In this document: positions 1 to 6,430 of the stretch, piece by piece
Layout: each line of letters starts with the position of its first letter
Numbering within the stretch: the stretch's first letter is position 1
Source of the DNA: Solirubrobacterales bacterium
GTDB lineage: Bacteria; Actinomycetota; Thermoleophilia; Solirubrobacterales; 70-9
Direction: 5' to 3'
DNA length: 16,073 bases
NCBI GenBank assembly: GCA_030835185.1
Contig: JAUQWL010000099.1
Coordinates: 1 to 16,073 of the forward strand
The notes under the pieces: model-generated
Database searches by the model: none
What the model saw: the letters and a program-made list of their open reading frames with translations, nothing else
What the model was told of the DNA's origin: nothing
Made by a program: the position numbers and the translations under genes

Positions 1-57
1 GGACAGCCAGAAACATACGGCGGCCGCAGAGAGGGCCGTGAATGCAAAGGGTTTCAT
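1..57 (-). CDS. N-terminus of a secreted or membrane protein, cut by window edge
   Basis: An ATG at 57-55 on the minus strand opens a frame that runs without a stop to the window edge and gives 19 residues: MKPFAFTALSAAAVCFWLS. This looks like a signal peptide or first membrane segment: one Lys, then an uninterrupted hydrophobic, Ala-rich core. No strong Shine-Dalgarno sequence is visible; upstream reads GAGCCTGACCCG. The gene points the same way as the arginine operon but lies beyond its terminator hairpin, so it is probably a separate unit. The product cannot be named. The call rests only on the signal-like composition and could be chance. Confidence 0.4.
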   Translation of the reverse strand, partial: MKPFAFTALSAAAVCFWLS

Positions 58-199
58 CGGGTCAGGCTCTGCCCGGTCCGGAGATTGAGTGAGTTGAAGC
101 CAAAGCTCTCTGCACCGTAGGGAAGCGGCGCGCCGGTACACCGGCAATCGCCTGCCGGCGCAACTTCCCTTGCGCCGGCAGGGTTTCGAGAAGACGGGA
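58..199. other. Intergenic gap holding the arg-operon terminator
   Basis: This 142-base gap lies between the 55-residue protein gene and the truncated gene at the window edge. It contains the long hairpin at 151-182 and a second small inverted repeat, GCCGGT-AC-ACCGGC, at 132-145. No coding sequence is convincing here. A promoter for the gene starting at 57 would have to lie in the lower part of the gap, but I see no clear -35/-10 pair. Confidence 0.5.
151..182 (-). terminator. Strong hairpin ending the arg operon
   Basis: A perfect 13-bp stem pairs CCTGCCGGCGCAA at 151-163 with TTGCGCCGGCAGG at 170-182, with a 6-base loop, CTTCCC. It begins 17 bases after the stop codon of the last minus-strand gene. 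On the minus strand no U-tract follows. On the plus strand only GTTT follows, so bidirectional action is weakly possible. Stem-only terminators are common in high-GC actinobacteria, so transcription termination is the best reading. Confidence 0.7.
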
Positions 200-367
200 T
201 CAGGCTTCGGGGATCTCGCGGGTCGCGAGATAGCCGACTACGCTGACCGCGGCGATCGTCGCTACGACACCCGCTCCGGCGATCGCTGCCGTACGCACGT
301 CCACCCTGCGCCTGAGGAAGCTGAACGCGAGCTTGACCGTCATCCGGCCGATCAGTTTGTAGATCAT
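200..367 (-). CDS. Small single-TM protein, last gene of the arg operon
   Basis: A 55-residue frame whose ATG (367-365) overlaps the argG stop as ATGA, with GGAAG just upstream as a ribosome binding site inside the argG 3' end. It begins MIYKLIGRMTVKLAF, has a basic stretch RRRVDVR at about 19-25, then one hydrophobic segment at about 26-48 rich in Ala, Val, Ile and Gly, and ends in TREIPEA. The basic side before the segment predicts an N-in, one-pass membrane protein. The 4-base coupling to argG and the terminator directly after its stop make it a convincing real gene. I do not recognise the family. Some high-GC bacteria carry short DUF-type membrane proteins with a similar basic/hydrophobic layout, but no function can be stated. 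It stands where argH follows argG in the classical actinobacterial order. Confidence 0.65.
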   Translation of the reverse strand: MIYKLIGRMTVKLAFSFLRRRVDVRTAAIAGAGVVATIAAVSVVGYLATREIPEA

Positions 368-1641
368 CTCTCTTCCTTTCGGTTCCTTACGCGACTTGCC
401 ATCCGGCTCTGGAGCGAGAACAGCTCGATGAAACCGGGGCTGGCATTCTGCGAGAACTCGCCTCCCGACTCTCCGAACGAGGCGAGGTTCTCATCGTAGA
501 GAGCGTAGGGCGACGTACGGGCGACCGGCGTGGCCGAGCCCTTGTAGAGCTTCATCGTCACCTCGCCGGTGACGAACTCGTTGGCGGAATCCATGTAGGC
601 GTCAAGATCGTGTCTGAGCGGCTCCTGCCACAGCCCGGCGTAGGCCAGGTAAGCCCAATGCCGGTCCAGCGTGTTCTTGAAGTTGTTCTGGTGGATGGTC
701 GATACGACCTTCTCCAGATCCTGATGAGCGGTCAGAATGACTGCAGAGGCCGGGACTTCGTAGATATCGCGCACCTTGAGTCCCACGATGCGGTCCTCGA
801 TGTGATCGACGATGCCACAACCGTGCCGGCAGCCGGCGTCGGCGGCAGCCTCGAGCAGCTCGACCATTGCGAGCCTCTCGCCGTTGAAGCTGACCGGACG
901 ACCGGCCTCGAAGCCGACCTTCACGTACTCGGCTTCGTCCGGCGCGAGTTCCGGCCGGGTGACCAGCTGGAAGACGTCGTCGGGCGGTGGCGAGTCCAGC
1001 GACTCGATGCCCCCTCCCTCCGACGATCGACCCCAGAGATTGTCGTCGATCGAGTAGGGCGGTGCCGAGGTGCCGCCTTTCAGCGGGATGCCGTGGGTCC
1101 TGCAGTACTCGAGCTCCTCGTCGCGGCCGATCTGCCAGGAGCGGACCGGTGCGATCATTTTCAGGTTCGGGTCCAGGGCAGCGACCGTCGCTTCGAGCCG
1201 GACCTGGTCGTTGCCTTTGCCGGTACAGCCGTGTGCGAGCGTGTCGCAGCCTGTGCGGGCTGCTTCCTCGACGCCGAGCTTTGCGATCAGCGGGCGCGCG
1301 AGCGCGGTAAAGAGCGGGTAACCACCACCGTAGAGCGCGTTTGCCTTGATCGCGCGGAGCACGTAGTCCTCGGCGAACTCCTCGCGGGCATCGATCACGA
1401 TGGTCTCAAGAGCACCCATCTTCCTGGCCTTGTCGGTGACCTCGGTGTAGTCCTCGCCAGGCTGACCGAGGTTGATCGTCAGGGTGACGATCTCGGCCTC
1501 GTAGGCCTCCTGGATCCAGTGGAGCATGACGCTCGTATCGAGACCGCCGGAATAGAGCAGGAGTACGCGGTTGACCTCTTCGGGAACCGCCTCGTACGAA
1601 GCGATCGGGGCCGGCAGCGAGTCCGGTGAAAGATCCCTCAC
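364..1641 (-). CDS. argG: Argininosuccinate synthase
   Basis: Joins citrulline and aspartate with ATP to give argininosuccinate, AMP and pyrophosphate; cytosolic, the penultimate step of arginine synthesis. The 425 residues fit the family (about 400-450). The PP-loop SGGLDTS lies at 31-37 and the conserved HGCTGKGNDQVR at 137-148. The start is GTG at 1641-1639, overlapping the upstream stop as GTGA, with a strong GGAGGG site 8 bases before it inside the preceding gene. The N-terminus carries about 24 residues before the first strand (NRVLLLYSGG), longer than many homologues, but no better start lies downstream. The C-terminus ends in a basic tail and overlaps the next small gene by 4 bases. 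In classical actinobacterial loci argG is followed by argH, which is absent here. Confidence 0.97.
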   Translation of the reverse strand: MRDLSPDSLPAPIASYEAVPEEVNRVLLLYSGGLDTSVMLHWIQEAYEAEIVTLTINLGQPGEDYTEVTDKARKMGALETIVIDAREEFAEDYVLRAIKANALYGGGYPLFTALARPLIAKLGVEEAARTGCDTLAHGCTGKGNDQVRLEATVAALDPNLKMIAPVRSWQIGRDEELEYCRTHGIPLKGGTSAPPYSIDDNLWGRSSEGGGIESLDSPPPDDVFQLVTRPELAPDEAEYVKVGFEAGRPVSFNGERLAMVELLEAAADAGCRHGCGIVDHIEDRIVGLKVRDIYEVPASAVILTAHQDLEKVVSTIHQNNFKNTLDRHWAYLAYAGLWQEPLRHDLDAYMDSANEFVTGEVTMKLYKGSATPVARTSPYALYDENLASFGESGGEFSQNASPGFIELFSLQSRMASRVRNRKEER

Positions 1642-2072
1642 GGAGAGATCCCTCCGCTCGAACCACCACTGTCGGTTCCGCTGCCGTCGGGGGTGATGCC
1701 GCCGGATCCGTCGGGTGTGGTGCCGCCCGAATCGGCCGAGCCGGAATCCGGTGCCGGCTCGGGCGTCGCGCCGCCACTGTCGGTGGTCGACGTATCACCG
1801 GTGCTCCCGGTTTCCCCGGTCGGGGTGGCCGGGACGACGTCAGGCGTCGTATCGGTGACTGCAGGGGTATCGGTGGTCCCGGTCTGCTCGCTGTCGGAGT
1901 TGCCGGAGCCGGAGATGATGATGACCGCGACGATCAGGCCGGCGATGACCGCGAGGAGGCCGACGATCAGGTAACGCATGTGTCGCTGCTGGTCCTCGGG
2001 TTCGATCGGAGGGTGGCCGTTCGCACTCCGGCGGTCGTCGTCTCGCATGATTCTTGTCGGGTCCTCGCTCAT
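1638..2072 (-). CDS. One-TM protein with Ser/Thr/Gly/Pro low-complexity tail
   Basis: 144 residues in three parts: a polar, acidic/basic N-terminus (1-33), one hydrophobic segment at about 34-54 (YLIVGLLAVIAGLIVAVIII), and about 90 residues of low-complexity sequence rich in Thr, Ser, Gly, Asp and Pro with imperfect repeats of the type TPDGSGG. The basic residues before the segment predict N-in topology with the disordered tail outside the cell, possibly spanning the wall or glycosylated (inference). ATG at 2072 has AGGAAGG 8 bases upstream; a later ATG at codon 9 is possible. It starts 57 bases after argD and ends in a GTGA overlap with argG, so it belongs to the operon. A 7-bp inverted repeat (CGGAACC 2114-2120, GGTTCCG 2133-2139) lies at the argD end. 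It occupies the slot where argF and argR normally sit. No enzymatic motif is visible; function unknown. Confidence 0.8.
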   Translation of the reverse strand: MSEDPTRIMRDDDRRSANGHPPIEPEDQQRHMRYLIVGLLAVIAGLIVAVIIISGSGNSDSEQTGTTDTPAVTDTTPDVVPATPTGETGSTGDTSTTDSGGATPEPAPDSGSADSGGTTPDGSGGITPDGSGTDSGGSSGGISP

Positions 2073-2129
2073 CTGGTTCGCCTTCCTGAAGGTAGATCGG
2101 AGCTGATCGTATCCGGAACCCCGCCGGGC

Positions 2130-3320
2130 TCAGGTTCCGCCCCTGAGACGTGTGATCCCCGCAGCGATCGCGGCCACGGCACTCGACGCCTGCTCGTCGC
2201 TCAGTACGAACGGCGGCAGAAGACGAAGCGTGTCCGGCCGGGGCGAGTTGGTGACGAATCCCCGCTCGAGCAGCTCCGCACAGAGGGCACGTGCGTCCAG
2301 ACTCTCGTCGAGGCCGACGCCCAGCATCAGACCCCGTCCGCGAACGTCTCTGATTCCGTCCACCTCGAGAAGCTGCTTCGAGAGCTGGCCGCCCAGGTCG
2401 CGGATCCGCCTCAGCACCCCGGGTTCGTCGACCGTTTCGAGGACGGCCAGCGCCGCCGAGGCGGCGACCGGACCGGCGGCGAAGGTTGAACCGTGATCGC
2501 CGGCCTCGAGCACCTGGCCGAGGCTCTCCGAGTTGACACAGGCGCCGATCGCCACGCCTCCACCCAGCGCCTTGGCCGTGGTCAGGACGTCCGGGCGCGC
2601 CGCGGTCTGCTCGTAGGCCCAGAGTGAGCCCGTCCTGCCGACGCCGGTCTGGACCTCATCGAAGATCAACAGGGCGCCGGATTCGTCGCAGAGGCGTCGC
2701 GCCGTGGCAAGGGTCTCGCCCGAAACGGGAAAAATGCCGGCTTCACCCTGGATCGGCTCCATCAGGACCGCGGCAGTCTTCGGTCCGAAGGCGGCTTCGA
2801 GCCCGGCCGGATCGTCAAAAGCAGTCGATTTGAATCCGGGCAGCATCGGCCCGAGGGCCGGATTTCCGCAGAGGCCCGGCGTCGCTGAAAGCGCACCGTA
2901 GGTCCGGCCGTGGAAGTCACCCTCGAAGACGATGATCTCCGGATCGGTCACGCCGCGGCCGTGGGCGTGCTTGCGGGCCACCTTGATCGCGCATTCGTTC
3001 GCCTCCGCACCCGAGTTGCAGAAGAAGACGGGGCCACCGATCGAACGTGTCGAGAGGCGCTCGGCCAGATCGACCATCGGCTCGGTGTAGAACAGGTTCG
3101 AGACATGCAGGAGTTCGCCGGCCTGGCGCTGCACGGCCCCGGTCACCGGCGGAGCGCAGTGGCCCAGCGAGGCCACCGAGATCCCGGAGAGCAGGTCGAG
3201 GTACTCGCGACCGTCTTCGTCGAAGAGCAGGGCACCCTCGCCACGCACGAACTCGACCTCCGCCCGGCGATAGGTCTGCATCAGAAAACGCTGCTCGCGC
3301 TCTTTCAGCCCCGCTTTCAA
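2130..3320 (-). CDS. argD: Acetylornithine aminotransferase
   Basis: A PLP-dependent class III aminotransferase that makes N-acetylornithine from N-acetylglutamate semialdehyde and glutamate; it may also serve as succinyldiaminopimelate aminotransferase, as in some relatives. 396 residues, the usual length. Visible are NSGAEANE (102-109), which contacts the cofactor phosphate, DEVQTGVGRTG (221-231) with the PLP-ring Asp, and TTAKALGGG with the Schiff-base Lys at 250. The start is taken as TTG at 3320, overlapping the argB stop as TTGA and preceded by AAGGTGA. The alternative ATG at codon 14 lacks a ribosome site but would still leave the core (QTYRRAEVEFVRG) intact. It is followed by a 57-base gap, the largest inside the arg block. 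Confidence 0.96.
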   Translation of the reverse strand: MKAGLKEREQRFLMQTYRRAEVEFVRGEGALLFDEDGREYLDLLSGISVASLGHCAPPVTGAVQRQAGELLHVSNLFYTEPMVDLAERLSTRSIGGPVFFCNSGAEANECAIKVARKHAHGRGVTDPEIIVFEGDFHGRTYGALSATPGLCGNPALGPMLPGFKSTAFDDPAGLEAAFGPKTAAVLMEPIQGEAGIFPVSGETLATARRLCDESGALLIFDEVQTGVGRTGSLWAYEQTAARPDVLTTAKALGGGVAIGACVNSESLGQVLEAGDHGSTFAAGPVAASAALAVLETVDEPGVLRRIRDLGGQLSKQLLEVDGIRDVRGRGLMLGVGLDESLDARALCAELLERGFVTNSPRPDTLRLLPPFVLSDEQASSAVAAIAAGITRLRGGT

Positions 3321-4216
3321 GGAGTCACCTTGGTGCCGATACCGGCGTCCGTGAACAGTTCGAGCAGCAGCGAGTGCGGACGGCGGCCGTCGATGATGTG
3401 AGCGTGCTGGGTGCCGCCACGGATCGCGTCGAGGCAGGCGCCGAGTTTCGGCTTCATTCCGCCGGTAACCGAGTCCATCGCCGCCTCGACCTCGGAGACG
3501 GTCGCCTCGGAGATCCTGGTCGACTCGTCCTCCGGATCCTCGAGCCAGCCGACGATGTCGGTCAGAAAGATCGCCTTGTAGGCACCGAGCGCGGCGGCAA
3601 CTTTGCCGGCGGCTTCATCCGCGTTGACGTTGTACGAATTGTTCTCGAGGTCCGAGGCGGCCGAGGCGATAACCGGGATGTAGTCCTCGGCGATGTGGTT
3701 GAGAACGTCGACTTCGACCCGCTCGATCTTGCCGACGAAGCCGACATCCGCCGCGTTGGCGACCGGCGCGACTTCGAACAGCGAGCCGTCTTCGCCCGAA
3801 AGGCCGACCGCGGGCTGCCCGGCGCGGTTGATCCGACGGACCAGGTCGGCGTTGACTTTGCCGAGCAGGACCATCTTCGCCACCTCGACCGTCTCCCTGT
3901 CGGAGACCCGCAGGCCGTGGTGGAACTTGACCTCCAGGCCGAGCCGGCGCATGTAATCGGAGATCTCGGGACCGCCACCGTGCACGATCACCGGGTTGAG
4001 ACCGACGTACTTGAGCAGTACTACGTCGGTCGCGAATGCTTCGCGCAGGAATTCCTCACGCATCGCCGCGCCGCCATACTTGATCACCACGGTACGACCG
4101 TGGAAGTCCCGGATGTAGGGCAGGGCCTCGAGCAGGACCGAGACGTTCTCGTGGTCCGCTGCGAGGCTCTTCACTATCGCCCGCGAGCTTTCTGTGTCGG
4201 GTGTCTTGCTGTCCAT
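3317..4216 (-). CDS. argB: Acetylglutamate kinase
   Basis: Phosphorylates N-acetylglutamate on its gamma-carboxyl with ATP, the second step of arginine synthesis. 299 residues of the amino acid kinase fold: KYGGAAM at 46-52 (ATP site), VHGGGPEI at 78-85 (substrate loop) and NVNADEAAGK at 196-205. The N-terminus has a predicted helix at about 11-38 ahead of RTVVIKYGG. In known family members such an N-terminal helix goes with the hexameric, arginine-inhibited form, so feedback control by arginine is likely; this also fits a pathway with ArgJ. ATG at 4216 has GAGG 5 bases upstream and lies 7 bases after the argJ stop. Confidence 0.97.
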   Translation of the reverse strand: MDSKTPDTESSRAIVKSLAADHENVSVLLEALPYIRDFHGRTVVIKYGGAAMREEFLREAFATDVVLLKYVGLNPVIVHGGGPEISDYMRRLGLEVKFHHGLRVSDRETVEVAKMVLLGKVNADLVRRINRAGQPAVGLSGEDGSLFEVAPVANAADVGFVGKIERVEVDVLNHIAEDYIPVIASAASDLENNSYNVNADEAAGKVAAALGAYKAIFLTDIVGWLEDPEDESTRISEATVSEVEAAMDSVTGGMKPKLGACLDAIRGGTQHAHIIDGRRPHSLLLELFTDAGIGTKVTP

Positions 4217-4223
4217 ATCGACC

Positions 4224-5396
4224 TCAGGTCGTGTATTCGGCGTTGATGGAGATGTATTCGTGGGTCAGGTCGCTGAAATAGACGTGTGCGGCCGCCTCAC
4301 CGCGGTCTAGGGTCAACCCCAGTTCGGCCTCGCGCTGCGCTCCGGCCAGCTCGTCCGCTGAGATCACGTCCGGTCCGAGCTCCCCGATGTCCGATCCGGC
4401 GAGCGCCGCCCCGGCGGCCTGGGCGATCCGGCCCCAGTTCGGGTCCCTCCCGAGAAGTGCCGTCTTGACCAGCGGGGAGTTGGCGATCCGGCGGGCGACC
4501 AGCTCGGCTTCGGCCGCGTCTGCCGCTCCTTTGACCTCGATCCGACCCACCCTGGTCGCACCCTCGCCGTCGGCGACCACTTCCAGGGCGAGCTGCAGCA
4601 GCACGGCGTCGAGCAGCCCTTCGGGCAACCCGAGGCCGGAGCTGCCGCTCGCCTGGAGCAGCAGGGTGTCGTTGGTGCTCATCTGACCGTCGACCGTGAT
4701 CCGCTCGAAGGAGGCAGCGGCGGCCTCATCCAGCGCCCCGGCGGTCCGGCCGATCACAGCGTCGGTCTGGACGAAACAGAGCATCGTGGCAAAACCGGGC
4801 TCGATCATGCCCGCGCCCTTCGCCTGAGCCGAAACCGTCACCCCGCCGGCACGGAGGGTGCAGCGCTTGGGCCACTTGTCGGTGGTCATGATCGCCTCCG
4901 AGAACGCGACCGCCCCGTCGGTGGAAAGCGAGCCGGCGAGGCGGTCGATCGCTCCCAGGACCCGGTCCATCTCCATCGGCACCCCGATCACGCCGGTCTC
5001 GGCGACGGCCACACCCCCGGGTTCGATCCCCAGGGCAGCGGCGGCGGCGTCGCGCATCGCCAGCGCATCGACCATGCCCTGCTCCCCGGTCGCCGCGTTG
5101 GCATTGCCGGAGTTGACGATCGCCGCCCGGATCGAGTCCCGGTCGAGATGGTCACGGCAAACCCGTATCGGTGCCGCCGCCGCGGCATTGCGCGTAAGCA
5201 GGATGGCCGACGACATTTGCGGCTCGTCGCAGACGACCAGCCCGAGATCGGTCGCCCCACTGCCCTTCAAGCCGCAGTGGACTGCGCCGGCCCTGAATCC
5301 GGTCGGTAGCACTGCTGCGTCGATCTGCTCGACCCCCGGCGGCTCCTCGACCCAGCGGGAGCGGAAAAACGGCTCGTTGTCCGGTTGATCGCTCAC
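4224..5396 (-). CDS. argJ: Glutamate N-acetyltransferase / ornithine acetyltransferase
   Basis: Moves the acetyl group from N-acetylornithine to glutamate, closing the acetyl cycle; it may also use acetyl-CoA if bifunctional, which sequence reading cannot decide. 390 residues. The precursor cleaves itself before a Thr that becomes the nucleophile; here the site is KGAGMIEPGFATML, with Ala203-Thr204 as the expected cut. NSGNANAATGEQG (96-108), TGVIG (134-138) and RDPNWGRI near 315-322 are conserved family motifs. The start is GTG at 5396, overlapping the argC stop as GTGA. The presence of argJ means no separate argE is needed. Confidence 0.96.
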   Translation of the reverse strand: MSDQPDNEPFFRSRWVEEPPGVEQIDAAVLPTGFRAGAVHCGLKGSGATDLGLVVCDEPQMSSAILLTRNAAAAAPIRVCRDHLDRDSIRAAIVNSGNANAATGEQGMVDALAMRDAAAAALGIEPGGVAVAETGVIGVPMEMDRVLGAIDRLAGSLSTDGAVAFSEAIMTTDKWPKRCTLRAGGVTVSAQAKGAGMIEPGFATMLCFVQTDAVIGRTAGALDEAAAASFERITVDGQMSTNDTLLLQASGSSGLGLPEGLLDAVLLQLALEVVADGEGATRVGRIEVKGAADAAEAELVARRIANSPLVKTALLGRDPNWGRIAQAAGAALAGSDIGELGPDVISADELAGAQREAELGLTLDRGEAAAHVYFSDLTHEYISINAEYTT

Positions 5397-6430
5397 AGCC
5401 CGGTCGGCTCTTCGAGGCCAAGCATCAGGTTGAGGCTCTGGATCGCCTGGCCGGCCGACCCCTTCCAGAGGTTGTCGATCGCCGAAAAGACGACGATCCG
5501 GTCGTCTCCGGCCAGGGCCTGGATGTGACAGCGGTTGGTCGCCCGCACGTCGCGCATGCCGGGAGGGCTGTCGACCAGGTTCACGAAGGCTTCATCCCGG
5601 TAGCGATCGCCATAGAGCCTGTCCAGATCGGCCTGGGCGAGGTCGGCCGGGCTTCGTACGTAGCAGCTCACGAGCTCCCCCTGGTCGACCGGGACAAGGT
5701 GCGGAACGAAAGTCAGGTGCCAATCCCCTGATCCGGCCGGCGAGAGCAGGCCGAGCTTTTCGATGATCTCGGGGCGGTGCCGGTGGCCCGCGGGCTTGTA
5801 TGGCGTCACGTTCTCGGTCGCGCCGACGAACGAAGTCGCCTCCCCCCCGTTCCTGCCGGCCCCCGAGACACCGGACTTGGCGTCGATGACGACGTCCTCG
5901 ATCAGTCCGGCTTCGGCCAGAGGGGCGAGCGCGAGCAGTGCTGCGGTCGGATAGCAGCCCGGTCCGGCGACCAGTTCGGCCTCGCGGATTTCTTCCCGGT
6001 TCAGTTCGGGAAGACCGTAGACGGCGCCTTCGAGCAGCTCCGGGGCGCCGTGGGGGCCGTAGGAGTTCTCGTAGGTCGCCCGGTCCTCGAAGCGGAAGTC
6101 CGCCGAGAGGTCGACCACGCTCAGTCCCATGCCACGCATCTCGGCGACCATCGGCGCCGAAGCCCCGTGAGGGTAGGCCACGATGCCGACCTCGACGTCT
6201 TCGAAGGCGGCGATGTCCGGACCGGCGATCTCCAGCGGCACCCGGTAGCGGGGATAGAGATCGCTGAGCAACCTGCCCTGCTCGGAGCGACCGGTTATCC
6301 GGACCAGTTCGAGCGCGGGGTGCTGCCAGCACAGCCACGCCGAGAGCGCTCCGGTGTAACCGGTCACCCCGGCGACCATGACCCTCGCCTTCGCACCCTC
6401 CGGCGATATCGGCTGCGTCATTTCAGCCAC
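5393..6430 (-). CDS. argC: N-acetyl-gamma-glutamyl-phosphate reductase
   Basis: Reduces N-acetylglutamyl phosphate to the semialdehyde with NADPH. 345 residues. The Rossmann motif GVTGYTG is at 21-27, and the catalytic Cys159 lies in AGPGCYPTAALLALAPL. KSGVSGAGR (185-193) and YKPAGHRHRPEI (211-222) are family signatures, the latter carrying the catalytic-site His. The start is chosen as GTG at 6430, overlapping the pheT end by 8 bases, because GGGAGG lies 4 bases before it. The ATG at codon 4 would leave the ribosome site 13 bases away. This is the first arginine gene after pheT, with no room for a separate promoter between them. Confidence 0.96.
   Translation of the reverse strand: MAEMTQPISPEGAKARVMVAGVTGYTGALSAWLCWQHPALELVRITGRSEQGRLLSDLYPRYRVPLEIAGPDIAAFEDVEVGIVAYPHGASAPMVAEMRGMGLSVVDLSADFRFEDRATYENSYGPHGAPELLEGAVYGLPELNREEIREAELVAGPGCYPTAALLALAPLAEAGLIEDVVIDAKSGVSGAGRNGGEATSFVGATENVTPYKPAGHRHRPEIIEKLGLLSPAGSGDWHLTFVPHLVPVDQGELVSCYVRSPADLAQADLDRLYGDRYRDEAFVNLVDSPPGMRDVRATNRCHIQALAGDDRIVVFSAIDNLWKGSAGQAIQSLNLMLGLEEPTGL

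Noticed and set aside
132..145. Second hairpin GCCGGT-AC-ACCGGC as an independent terminator
   Set aside because: The stem is 5-6 bp with a very small loop and no T-tract; it may just add to the main hairpin next to it.
610..1629. Long plus-strand frame of 339 codons opposite argG
   Set aside because: It is the antisense shadow of argG, caused by high GC at third positions; the composition is Arg/Asp/Val-rich with no family motif.
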